Shown: positions 9,181-17,802, numbered from the stretch's first letter. The stretch is 24,038 nt of DNA from Chara braunii (GCA_003427395.1 BFEA01000001.1:12937216-12961253); one strand, 5' to 3'. Notes: generated from the sequence alone by a model not told the origin. Program-made: numbers and translations.

Positions 9181-9301
9181 AGCAGTGTTGAGTTTCCTCA
9201 GGGCCCAAATCTGAACGTGTTTGACCAGAAAATCGCGTTGAGTTTCCCAACAGCCAGCAAAGACGCCCAGATTCGGGCTTTGAGGAAACTCAAGGGTGCT
9301 A
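9180..9301. repeat. Fold-back 2: about 45-bp imperfect inverted repeat
   Basis: The best-matched part is 9188-9213 against 9268-9293 (TTGAGTTTCCTCA then GGCCC/AAGCCC variants; 23 of 26 paired). Pairing continues outward and inward to about 9180-9224/9257-9301. It starts where fold-back 1 ends. Confidence 0.8.
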
Positions 9302-9337
9302 TTGGGACGAGGCCACAGGACTCGCTGGGTACACCTG

Positions 9338-9436
9338 ACCTCAAATACGCCCACCTTCCGTCGGGAATGAGGGCATACTCACACGGCGACCCCAAATCCG
9401 CAAAATATGCGGATTTGGGAAGGGCAGATTTGAGGT
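9338..9436. repeat. Fold-back 3 with a perfect central hairpin
   Basis: The central hairpin CCCAAATCCGCA (9391-9402) pairs perfectly with 9408-9419 around a 5-nt loop. Outer arms ACCTCAAAT (from 9338) and ATTTGAGGT (to 9436) frame it. The segment AGGGCATACTCACACGG (about 9371) recurs inverted at about 10339-10355. Confidence 0.75.
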
Positions 9437-9609
9437 TTTGGGCATGGTTCACGTCACACGGCTGTACCTTTTCAGATGGGACAAGGTCGCGGCCGTCTGG
9501 AGAAGTGGGGATTTGGTACTTGGTTGGTCACACGCAATCCACCAATTGTGCAAGAACTTTTGTGAACGAATTTTTGTCAATTTTTGAAGAAAATGCAAAA
9601 AAAAAAGAA

Positions 9610-9651
9610 GGGGAATTTGCAGTCACCTCCAGAGGTGACCGCAAAATCCCT
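9610..9651. repeat. Fold-back 4: 20-bp hairpin
   Basis: 9610-9629 pairs with 9632-9651 with three mismatches around a 2-nt loop; the core is TTTGCAGTCACCTC / GAGGTGACCGCAAA. Confidence 0.85.
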
Positions 9652-9793
9652 TGCCCCGCAGCTTCCCAGGCCGCTGACAAATGGGCACTGGAATTTGCGA
9701 ATTTGGTAGATCCGTGTGACCGGCCTTTTCCCCTTTTTGGGGGATTTTGGGATTAGGGGCCTTGCCACACCTATCCCGAAAACTGGAAAATGT

Positions 9794-9809
9794 TCGAGAG
9801 CGCTCTCGA
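9794..9809. repeat. Perfect 16-bp palindrome
   Basis: TCGAGAGCGCTCTCGA, inside element C close to its left end. A similar inverted repeat, GGTTCGAGAG-T-CTCTCGAACC, lies at 10054-10074. Confidence 0.9.
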
Positions 9810-9929
9810 CTCGGGAAATCGCGAAAAACGGTTGGAGAGCCCTCATCCCCGCACTGCGCTCTTGAAGGGGGCGCTCTCCACTGTGTCGGAAAAGAACTGC
9901 GTTTTTTGAGAGTGCAGTGTGGCGGTGCA

Positions 9930-10053
9930 AGGGCCTTGCTCCACTACTCACCAAATGTGCAAAATGAGAACGAATCTTCTGCTAGACCATGGAAACATAC
10001 ACCGCCAGATTTTTTGTCTTTTGTGCATGTGGTGAGTAGTGGACTGAGGCCTC
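9930..10053 (+). mobile_element. Mini TIR element, copy 1 (nested in element C)
   Basis: The left end reads GGGCCTTGCTCCACTACTCA and the right end is its inverted counterpart (GTGAGTAGTGGACTGAGGCC). The interior starts GTGCAAAATGAGAACGAATC and ends TTTTGTCTTTTGTGCATG. Its position inside element C shows it inserted after C was already in place, or that C grew from nested copies. Confidence 0.75.
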
Positions 10054-10074
10054 GGTTCGAGAGTCTCTCGAACC
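10054..10074. repeat. 10-bp inverted repeat with 1-nt spacer
   Basis: GGTTCGAGAG (10054-10063), T, CTCTCGAACC (10065-10074). It abuts the right end of the nested mini-element. Confidence 0.9.
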
Positions 10075-10358
10075 AAACACGACAAAACGCTGGCCGCAGA
10101 CGGTTGTCCGTCATGGCGCACTCACAAAATTTGGGCCAAAACCGGAGGTGCCTTCGACCACTCTTGAAAGTGGCAACTTTGCAGGTGGGGCAACGACCAC
10201 AGTTCGGGAGCACTCCTGAAACCCCGTTCTGGCCACTCTCGAAAATTTTTCTGACACCGATTTTCGAGAGTTGGTATGGCGATGAGTTTCCTCTCCAAAT
10301 CGATGATTTCGGGATAGGTGTGGCGAGGCCCTATAGGTCCCCGTGTGAGTATGCCCTG

Positions 10359-10482
10359 AGGGCCTAGCCACACCACACTCGAAATGTGAAAAGAACAAAA
10401 ATGTCGCGGGTGCATCTGGCCATGTTCTAGCAGGACGTTCATTCTCATTCTGCACATTTCGAGAGTGGTGTGGCGATGCCCT
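10359..10482 (-). mobile_element. Mini TIR element, copy 2
   Basis: The left end AGGGCCTAGCCACACCACAC and the right end GAGTGGTGTGGCGATGCCCT are inverted relative to each other. On the minus strand the interior reads GTGCAGAATGAGAATGAACG, matching copy 1. Its ends use the GCCACACCAC form of elements A-C, which links the mini-family with the longer elements. Confidence 0.75.
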
Positions 10483-10604
10483 GGGGCTCGCTGCGCTACT
10501 TTCCACATGCACAAAAGACAACACATATGGCGGTGTCTCTGTCCATCTTCTAAAGGAAAATTCATTCTCATTTTGCACATTTGGAGAGTAGTGCAGCGAG
10601 GTCC
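10483..10604 (-). mobile_element. Mini TIR element, copy 3 (abuts copy 2)
   Basis: The ends GGGGCTCGCTGCGCTACT and AGTAGTGCAGCGAGGTCC are inverted copies. On the minus strand the interior reads GTGCAAAATGAGAATGAATT and later ACACCGCCATATGTGTTGTC. It begins at the very base where copy 2 ends. Confidence 0.75.
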
Positions 10605-10614
10605 AATGTCCGGT

Positions 10615-10740
10615 GGTCCTCGCTCCACAGCTCGCCAAATTTGCAAAATGAGAATGAATCTTCTGCCAGAACATGGGAACATGCAAGCTACACCGCCATA
10701 TCTTTTGTCTTTTGTGCAGCTAGTAGTGGAGCCACTGTCC
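10615..10740 (+). mobile_element. Mini TIR element, copy 4
   Basis: The left end GGTCCTCGCTCCACAGCTCG and the right end TAGTAGTGGAGCCACTGTCC are imperfect inverted copies. The interior reads TTGCAAAATGAGAATGAATC, then TTCTGCCAGAACATGG and ACACCGCCATATCTTTTGTC, close to copies 1 and 3. It is separated from copy 3 by about 10 bp. Confidence 0.7.
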
Positions 10741-10921
10741 AAAGTGTGTGATTTTCAGGATCTGCTTTCTTTTTCTTTTTTTCCTTTTTTTGGAGTCCGA
10801 TGGACGGCGGATCAGATACTACACGTGATTTTTTTCTTTAGCCAAAAGGCCGAGGAAGGCATCTGTTTTTTTTCAATTGAAAGGAAAAGAGATCCTCTAA
10901 TTCTATACCACTGCATAGGAT

Positions 10922-10994
10922 GAGTTGGTATATCTTACTTGGTTAGGCACATAAGTAGCATTCAAGAGGTCGTGGGTTTGAATTCCATACCTCT
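10922..10994 (+). ncRNA. tRNA-like SINE head, copy 1
   Basis: The B-box-like stretch GTGGGTTTGAATTCC (about 10971-10985) resembles a tRNA T-arm. Upstream lies ACTTGGTTAGGCAC, like a decayed A box. It aligns to the minus strand of 22731-22803 through GGCACATAAGTAGCATTCAA and AGAGGT-TGGGTT. The acceptor stem does not close, so this is a tRNA-derived retroposon head and not a functional tRNA gene. No terminal poly(A) was identified. Confidence 0.6.
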
Positions 10995-11110
10995 GATCCG
11001 TATTAGGGCTAGACCCCATGCAAACTAGGGGAAACAGTTTTCAATATCCTCCAGACTGGGTGTGTTTTCGGAGACTCCACTGGTGGGAGTAAAAGCAAGC
11101 TTCTCCTTTC

Positions 11111-11714
11111 TAGGGCCTCGCCACACTACTCCTGACTTGCAGAAAAAAGGCCATTTTTAGGAGTGCATCATCACCACACCAACTCCCTACTTCGGAGATA
11201 TCAGAAATGCATGTGGGATAGGGGGTGCACAAGGAGTATTGACGTGAGGATGGGATGGGAGGTGGTCTCATATCTAGGACGCCCACGGCATACTGCTCCA
11301 GGTGATCACTGTGCACTCAGTGACTGGCCTCTACAACACCATGGTTGGAGAGCACTCCCGAAACAGAATGCATTTGGGACCAGTCAGAAATTTGTGTTGG
11401 AGAGCACTCCCGAAACAGCTTGGGATTCCTGCCTGCAAATGACCATTTTTGGGAGACCTCCCACAGAGGCCCGTGTTTCGACAGGAGAACTCCTGAGGTG
11501 ATCCGCCGAAGGCAAGCAGTCTCCACAGTTTTCGTCGCCATGTGCTGGACAGTGCTGGACAGTGCTCGTGAAAGTGCGCCTCCTGGCCTCCAAATCGGAG
11601 AGCGCTCCAAGTCGACAGTGCAATGTGGCAAAGCACACTCCCGAATGAATTTTCATGTCTTCTGACCTTTGGGAGTACTCCCCAAAAAAAATCCCAAGTC
11701 GGGAGTGGTGTGGC
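11111..11714. mobile_element. Non-autonomous TIR element B (right end clipped)
   Basis: The left end 11111-11138 reads TAGGGCCTCGCCACACTACT then CCTGACTT. The right end 11696-11714 reads AAGTCGGGAGTGGTGTGGC, inverted to it, but the final bases expected (CGAGGCCCTA) are missing and Q-coding sequence starts at 11715. The interior is collinear with element A but about 120 bp longer, including a segment with a repeated GGAGAGCACTCCCGAAACAG. No transposase. Confidence 0.7.
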
Positions 11715-11973
11715 TGTGACGCCCAACCTCACGCCCAGTGCGACTTCCTGATCGGAGTGGGATGGGGGCCCGGAAGTGCAAAAAAAGGGTTGTGCAAAGG
11801 ATTTTAGGATAGTGGGGGTGGAGTTCCAGGTCAGAACTAAAATCTCCTGTGACAAACTTTAGGGGCAATTATGCAAGATAGTAAGTGCGAACCGCGTCCG
11901 ACTTTTATGCCTTGGGGGATGTCATCGCCATCCCCGCGAGTTTCGTTGCCGAGGCCGGACTCGGATTTGGTGA
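11715..11973 (+). pseudogene. Orphan Cys-rich protein Q, copy 2 (truncated, broken)
   Basis: Starts abruptly at TGTGACGCCCAACC (CDAQPHAQ), the internal motif of Q copy 1, directly at the clipped right end of element B. A one-base gain in an A run near 11780 shifts the frame. Afterwards DFRIVGVEFQVRTKISC continues, then a TAG where copy 1 has CAG (Gln). It runs open to TGA at 11971-11973. The sequence match to the minus strand of 6605-6793 is strong at nucleotide level. Confidence 0.5.
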
Positions 11974-12020
11974 ACCGGTGGAACGCTACGTGTGTCGCGT
12001 TGCCTAACCAATCGCCAGCG

Positions 12021-12509
12021 TCACTCGTGATAAGCCTCCGAGTTGGACGAAGCGGGCCTCAGGCGCAGGCTGTGTGCTTGCTGTTCGGCCTCAGTCCGGG
12101 TTCGTCGAACCAACCCCCCGGCTCGATACTTGCTGTCCTGCTGGCACTTGGAGCATGGGGTTCGAGGCCAGTAGGGGGCTAGTGCATGCCACGGGGCCGC
12201 CGTCAGGCAGTGAAAAGGCAACACGAGGCGGTAGGGAGCGAAGTCTGTCTCAATGATGACGACACCGGGTTCAGCGATGATGTGGCTTACGTGTGAGCTG
12301 GGGAACTGGGAGGGAAAAGGGATCGCGCTTAGGGCCCGTTCGATATCCCACTCACAGACACGTTCCTTTCCCGTCCGAAAGGGGAACTTTGGAGGGTTGG
12401 GGCGGGGTTGTGCGAGAAGGCAGGCGTTTTTCCACTCCTAGTATTCCCGGAACCGTCGGTGTCTCAGGCTCTCCCGATCCGTGACGTGAAAGGAAGTCCC
12501 ATCATCCAT
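12021..12509 (-). pseudogene. Orphan protein P, copy 2 (one TAG in 162 codons)
   Basis: A minus-strand frame from ATG 12507-12509 (MDDGTSFHVTDRESLR) to a stop at 12021-12023, with a single in-frame TAG at 12438-12440 (codon 24). It aligns to copy 1 along most of its length, with C119-x2-C122 in YWPRTPCSKCQQ and then the basic LVRRTRTE. Nucleotide similarity between the copies is low while residues stay alignable, which points to past selection on the protein. The frame is open farther upstream (about 14 codons), so the ATG choice is tentative. No known domain recognised. It converges on Q copy 2, as in the other pair. Confidence 0.55.
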
Positions 12510-13140
12510 GCTACCTGAATTTTGCGAATTTAGACATGGACTCGAGCGCGGGTCTTGTAGACGCGCGTGCAGGCGATGTTTGTTTTGATCGAGCCGGCAC
12601 GTATGCGCACAAGACCACGTCTGCGATCAGTCAGACCAGATCGACCGATTATCCCTTTGGTCGGGAGATCGTTTGATCCGTCGTCATGCTAGTCCATGCG
12701 CGGGTCAGGAACAAATATTAGGGAGGCGATCCGCTGGCAATCACACAATTGAATCAGCCATCCATTAACCCCCTCCCAAAGCATACACCAACAATGTTCA
12801 TTATAAAACTGGCATGCATACTTAGGTATCGATCGAACTTATACATCAATCAAACTCGAGGGCCGTGTGGATCTCCGGCATCATACTACAATGAAACAAG
12901 GGTGAGGGGGAAAATCAAACCATTCACAAGAAGGACACAGACCAGGGGTAGTCCTGAACAGAAAGAGGACCGACGCCACTCATCAAAACTGCATAGGTGA
13001 GAGAAAGAAAAGAAGGACACCATTCCACATGCATCATAAGCAGAAAATCCAAAATGATTCGTGAAGATCGAAGCGGTCGTAGCAAGATCGGCCAAAGTTG
13101 AAATCAAAATTTGCACAGAGGGTTAGAGAAAGGCATCATC
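12510..13140. other. Intergenic stretch, no gene seen
   Basis: No coding frame of note on either strand. The minus strand directly upstream of P copy 2 would hold its promoter if it had one, but no element was recognised. Confidence 0.5.
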
Positions 13141-13141
13141 C

Positions 13142-13150
<9 letters not shown>

Positions 13151-13208
<58 letters not shown>

Positions 13209-13293
13209 NNNNNNNNNNNNNNNNNNNNNNNNNNNNNNNNNNNNNNNNNNNNNNNNNNNNNNNNNNNNNNNNNNNNNNNNNNNNNNNNNNNNN

Positions 13294-13386
<93 letters not shown>
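13151..13386 (+). repeat. (TC)n then (TATC)n microsatellite with an assembly gap
   Basis: TC repeat at about 13151-13208, 85 Ns at 13209-13293, TC repeat to about 13354, then about eight TATC units. The gap lies wholly within the dinucleotide repeat, so true length is unknown. Confidence 0.97.
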
Positions 13387-13403
13387 GCGTTGCATCACCT
13401 CCG

Positions 13404-13498
13404 ATGCGGGCAGTCCGTCGCCTCGTACCAACACAGAGTCGTCACCCCGCTTAGTCCAAGTACGCAAGCCAATTTCGCCCGTGTGTCACAGTCCGTCG
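13404..13498 (+). repeat. Dispersed repeat R, copy 2
   Basis: Matches the minus strand of 367-468, with identical blocks ATGCGGGCAGTCCGTCGCC, ACAGAGTCGTCACCCCGCTT and CACAGTCCGTCG. As in copy 1, a TC tract stands directly upstream. Similarity may extend to about 13570 more weakly. Confidence 0.7.
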
Positions 13499-13569
13499 TG
13501 GGCCTCACGTCAACCCCGCCTACCCGGCACCAGCTCGTCGGGTCGCCCGACTCACTTCTGCTTATCTTC

Positions 13570-14570
13570 TCACTTACTGGCTAGCCGATCCTCACTGACC
13601 GCGCTAACTTCCAAATTCGGAGAGAGCAAACTAATCGTGCTTGCGAAATTTATAGTGTGCATACTTGCGCGATGTACTCGAAATTATGCCTAAGTGAGGG
13701 GAATGGGAAGTGAAGGAAGCGCCTACGCCTGCATGGCCAAGCCGCAGCGTGGGGGACGCAACCACACTCCACACATCGATCCGGTCACGCAGTCGCTCAA
13801 TCCAATTAGAGTGAAGGACGAGGTATGCACGACAGAGGGGAAGAAGGTGGGGAAACAAGAGAGAATCAAGAAGGAGTACAGTTACAATCGCGCCCGCCAA
13901 AAATTGTAGTTACATGTAGGATTAAGGGCGCGATTCAGTCAGAGCCCAATTCCCACTGCGGTGAGAGGTGTGCGAGCAAGAAGCGCGACGCAATAAAATT
14001 CCAGAGCACCTAAATTCCTAGTCTAAATCCTATTTGCAAAAAAAAATTCCTAAAAGCTTAAAAGAAACAATTTCAAGAGCCCGTCATCCGTTGTAAATTT
14101 GAAAACGACATTCCTGCTCGCTAATCACGCCAAAATTCCCATCTCCCACAGCAAAACAAAAGAAGTTATGACAACCGTTATTTATCGTGGTCACTCAATC
14201 GTCATGGTGGGACTTTCCCGACTCTCGTCCAAAAGCAAAGAAAGAAAGAAGCGATGGTATTCATGCAACTTATCCGGCCGACCCCTATCTTCCACCCGAC
14301 GAACCAGTTTCCAACCCCCGAAGTCGCTTCACGTAGAAAGTCGGGCGATTGCATAAAGTAGTTTGTCACATATGTGACGCCCAAGGGGTTCCAATCTTGG
14401 GCAAACTCCTGCTTGCTCTCTCATCAGGTGTCGACCCGTGATCCGAGGATCGACGGGGAGCTTGCACGTGCCACTTACCGTAAGATCTAAGTGTGGAAGT
14501 CATCCAACGTGACATTCATGCGCTCCATTCTAAACGTTACCCAAGAAAGGCAGTCTGGTGGTGGATGGAC
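13570..14570. other. Intergenic stretch, no gene seen
   Basis: Only short unconvincing frames. It holds a perfect 14-bp palindrome at 14365-14378. This side is downstream of the minus-strand gypsy element, so a 3' LTR was expected here, but none was recognised by eye. Confidence 0.45.
14365..14378. repeat. Perfect 14-bp palindrome GTCACATATGTGAC
   Basis: Perfect dyad symmetry, containing the E-box-like CATATG. Chance occurrence is possible in a 24-kb window. Confidence 0.85.
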
Positions 14571-15047
14571 TTAGGGAAGGGGAGGCATGAAGCGACGGAT
14601 CTCTCGATCGTCAGTGGGGAGTTGGGTGTAATGAATCGTGTGGTGAATGCGGGAAAAACGCGGGTGTCGACATTGGTGGGGGAGTGAGGCGAGGTAATCG
14701 GGATAGAGCGTGCAGAGGGTACGGTGGATAGCAGCACGAAAATCGTCATACTCTTCGCCTGCTGGGATCGTGCCCACGATGATACAACACAACTTTATGT
14801 TATTGAATTCCTGCCAATCCACACTAAAGAGAAGGACGTGGAGGGGGAAAGAGGTAGCGAGCGAGCGAGTGGTAATGTGTCGGGAGATTGTGGTCAGGAG
14901 GCGAATGGAGTAGAGATGGTGGAAGAGGGAAGGCGGGAAGGGGTGCCATCCGTCAGGGAATGGGGGTCGGCCTACGAGCTGCTGAAGAGTGAGGAAGTCA
15001 TGAGGACGATGGGATAACAATCGAGGACGAAGCCTGAGCGCCCGCAT
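14571..15047 (-). CDS. Gypsy-associated ORF4, unknown
   Basis: Open minus-strand frame of 158 codons overlapping the last 50 bases of ORF3 in another frame. The part after the overlap reads like protein (SVDWQEFNNIKLCCIIVGTI, then PAGEEYDDFRAAIHRTL and LYPDYLASLP). It could be a separate ORF, or the frameshifted C-terminal continuation of ORF3. No domain recognised. The annotated start lies within ORF3 and may not be used. Confidence 0.4.
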   Translation of the reverse strand: MRALRLRPRLLSHRPHDFLTLQQLVGRPPFPDGWHPFPPSLFHHLYSIRLLTTISRHITTRSLATSFPLHVLLFSVDWQEFNNIKLCCIIVGTIPAGEEYDDFRAAIHRTLCTLYPDYLASLPHQCRHPRFSRIHHTIHYTQLPTDDREIRRFMPPLP

Positions 15048-16128
15048 CTCGACGTAGGCGAAGGTTGGGTCGGGGAAAGGATTGGGCCGGGGATTCGCTT
15101 CTTCGGCGACGCCGGCTTCCCGATCCCTCTATCGTGGCGCCTCCATTTCTCTCGGCCTCTTCTTGTGGCAGTTCCAAATTGAGCGTCGGATCGCCCTGTA
15201 GCAATTGCGGCGGTGCCCCTCCCAATTCCTCGATCAGCTGCTTGCCTTCTACCACTGCCCGTTTCCTCTGTGCCACGACCTCTCTCTCTTCCCTGCTCAG
15301 TTCGTCGGAACCGCTCGACTCACCCAATCTGGCCTCTTCTTCCTCAGTCTCCTCCCGTTCCAAGCTGGCCTCTTCTGACTCCGCGTTCTCCGATTCGTGA
15401 TAATCGGGATCGTCCGACTCAGCCTCTGATTCTTCCTCTTCTGGCATTTCCTCTCCTTCCGTGTACTGAAGATGGTCCTCCTCCTCGATCCCTTCCTCGA
15501 CTGCTTCCTCTTCCTCCTCTTCGGCTTCCTCGCTGGTCTCTGCTACGTTCACTCGCGGGATGAGAGGATCCAAGAAGGAGAGATCAGTGACGTCAATAAC
15601 CAGGTAAGCGCCCTCAAAGGGATAGTAGCAATGATCCACGTCGAGCACCGTGCACGTAGACCACATGAGATAGGGGGTCAAGGTACGGGCGAGTGTGGCA
15701 GTCCCCGACCTTTCGTCGCAGTGCGAGAGGATGTCCAAGGGTAGGTCGTCCAGCAGTTGGGTCAAGAACACCAGCACTTCGTCCGTGATTGAATCCAGGT
15801 GGCCGTCACATACTTCCCCAAACAGGATCCCCAAAATCTCACCCTTTGTGTCCGTCCTCCAGGCCTGGACAATCAATAACTCCGACTTGTTGTCCGGGAT
15901 CTCGTCCTTCTTGCTCCTTTGAGCAGGTTTCGCCCAATGGAAAACGACTTCGAGGAGGCAGAAGTTGAGCGCCATGTAAGCGTGCCACCACTGTGCCCAC
16001 TTGGTTGCGTCCAAAATCGGCACGTCCAACTGCCTGATTCTGAACGATAGAGCGGGGTCCACAACAGACTGCCAAAACGTAGGAATGTCGGAGGGAAGGT
16101 TGAAGGTAGAGAGGCGTTGGCGGTTCAT
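14998..16128 (-). CDS. Gypsy-associated ORF3, acidic protein of 376 aa, unknown function
   Basis: Uninterrupted frame from ATG 16126-16128 to TGA. Residues 1-195 look globular (FNLPSDIPTFWQSVVDPALS, KWAQWWHAYMALNFCLLEVV, CYYPFEGAYLVIDVTDLSFL). Residues 197-286 are extremely acidic, rich in Glu with some Ser and Asp. Residues 339-343 are an RRRRR cluster that could act as a nuclear-localisation or nucleic-acid-binding patch. It follows the integrase on the same strand by about 435 bp, where env or accessory ORFs lie in some gypsy lineages. There is no signal peptide or obvious membrane anchor, so it is not env-like. An open frame of this length beside a shattered pol is notable. No family recognised. 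Confidence 0.65.
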   Translation of the reverse strand: MNRQRLSTFNLPSDIPTFWQSVVDPALSFRIRQLDVPILDATKWAQWWHAYMALNFCLLEVVFHWAKPAQRSKKDEIPDNKSELLIVQAWRTDTKGEILGILFGEVCDGHLDSITDEVLVFLTQLLDDLPLDILSHCDERSGTATLARTLTPYLMWSTCTVLDVDHCYYPFEGAYLVIDVTDLSFLDPLIPRVNVAETSEEAEEEEEEAVEEGIEEEDHLQYTEGEEMPEEEESEAESDDPDYHESENAESEEASLEREETEEEEARLGESSGSDELSREEREVVAQRKRAVVEGKQLIEELGGAPPQLLQGDPTLNLELPQEEAERNGGATIEGSGSRRRRRSESPAQSFPRPNLRLRRDAGAQASSSIVIPSSS

Positions 16129-16563
16129 TGAGGCCGAACGAAAGGACGAAGTTCCGGGAGGACGACCTCTGGCGTGATGGAGGAAACCCGAAGCTGAAGA
16201 TCGATGTCGTTAGCTGTTACGACACAATGGTGCGGTCGAGCTAGTAATCGCACCAGTCAGTCGTGATGCTCGCTGCCTAGTCTCGCAGTTGTCGGAGGAT
16301 TGAGGTGCACCTTGCTGGATGTAGTGTCGTGATGTCGCTTGTAAAGACGACAATGACTGATATGTGGCTCTAGCCGGGTAGGGACATGCGTAAGAAGGCC
16401 GACACCTCAACCAATATTCGTGCCGCCCCGGACTGCACGAATCGGAACTCCGCCGCCGTGTGAATGGCCGCTGTACCGAAGAAGGCCACGAATAGGAGAA
16501 AATCTGGACTCAATCGAGGATGTTGTACTTGCCGGATTGCAGAGATGGCTCCCCCGGGTACCA

Positions 16564-17802
16564 TTAGCCGCTCGCTGATGACTTGTTCGGTGGAAAAACT
16601 CTTGGTGATGGCGAGGGAGACGAGGGCTGAGAAGAAGGATCAAGGTAGTTAAGAGGATCGTCTTCTTCCTCACTGTCGGGGGACGACGTGGAGGATGGAA
16701 CAGAAGGGGAAGATGGGAGAAGGCGAAGGTAGGACACGTGCCGAATGATCGGACGAGCCGATCGACTCCCCGACACCTCCGGTGTGAGCCGCACGGTGTT
16801 CACTCCGCTAGGACAGAGTTCGACCACGCGAAATCGCCCGAAGAATAATGGCGCAAGCGTACCCTGGCGAGCACATTTCCTCACTTGCACTATGTCCCCT
16901 AACTTATATTGGGGCCGTGGTCCAGCGTTCCTATTTCAGGCCTCGTAGCTCCAGACCTGTCGTCCATGGGCCATTTCACTCATTCTCTGTCGTTTTCGGG
17001 TTGGCCGGGGGATGGCTTTTTCCATTAATTCCAAGTGGCGTTGGGCCTTGTCTTTAACCGTTGCTCTAGTGGTCCGTCGCGGAAGGGTCGTTTCATCATC
17101 TAGGGTTGGTAGGGCTACACAGGCCACACTATTGGTCCGTCATTGGAAGGGGGACAGACCGGTAGACTCGTGAGGTGTCCCTCGGTGAATAGCTAGGATA
17201 TGGTCGACGATATCGGGTCAAGGCCTTGTATCTTGGGCCGCGATATTACGTCGTAACACTGTCTTCATCAACCGGTTGGTGTTTTCTACTAGTCCGTTCG
17301 ATTGCGACATATGGGGAGCGGTATTGCGAATCGAGACACCGTGCAGGACTAGACTCCTCAAGACTTCCCCTCGAAATTCTGCCCCGTAGTCCGTTAGAAT
17401 TTTCTCGGTGTCCTGATGCATCCCGAGAAAACGGTTGACATACCACGAGATTTCTGTCGCTTGTCGCGTCTTACAGGGATACGCCTTGATCCATTTCGAA
17501 AAGTGGTCTACAAATACCAAAAGAAGTGAATATTCACATCTATTTGCTCCAGGGGACACGACAATATATGTGGTATCCATGTTGACCCTTTGGAACGACC
17601 GTTCAACTATAGTGGGCACTATCGATCTAGGCGGCTGAATCGACCCGTTGTCGGCGACACATACGGGACAGTTTCGAACGATGAATTTAACGTTGTCGCA
17701 AATATTGGACCTGTACCATTCGTTTTTATCGATTGCCGCCTCCGTGATTCGGACGGCGAAGTGGGTCGCCGTTTCCTCGTGGGCCGACTTGACCCAGTTT
17801 TA
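16564..17802 (-). pseudogene. Gypsy integrase (H2C2, DDE core, C-terminal domain), broken
   Basis: From 17799 down: THFAVRITEAAIDKNEWYR followed by NICDNVKFIVRNCPVC gives the H2C2 zinc finger; a TAA at 17800-17802 precedes it. The core frame has RVNMDTTYIVV (first Asp), KILTDYGAEFRG (second Asp) and HMSQSNGLVENTNR (Glu), 34-35 residues after the second Asp. This is a complete catalytic triad. The frame stops at 17218. Short frames follow, including 17127-16936 and 16890-16564, the latter with GTLAPLFFGRFRVVELCPSG and RHVSYLRLLP, typical of the integrase C-terminus. Role in the family: insertion of the cDNA. Several frameshifts prevent a full product. Confidence 0.85.

Larger units (their letters stand above)
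9754..10333. mobile_element. Non-autonomous TIR element C (about 580 bp)
   Basis: The left end 9754-9781 (TAGGGGCCTTGCCACACCTA then TCCCGAAA) and the right end 10307-10333 are inverted copies over about 27 bp with one mismatch and one indel. The ends share TAGGG-CCTCGCCACAC with elements A and B, so one transposase family may serve all. No clear target-site duplication is seen beyond TA. The interior contains a mini-element (9930-10053) and two short palindromes. No coding capacity. Confidence 0.75.

Noticed and set aside
9040-9756. 238-codon plus-strand ORF
   Set aside because: It reads through both arms of several fold-backs, so its two halves are inverted copies of each other in places; no domain pattern.
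367-13498. One giant palindrome built from the R pair and the P/Q pair
   Set aside because: The two inverted pairs do not share a centre (about 6.9 kb and 9.3 kb), so they are independent.
16370-16564. 64-codon hydrophobic minus-strand frame after integrase
   Set aside because: Too short and unsupported to call an env-like or membrane ORF.
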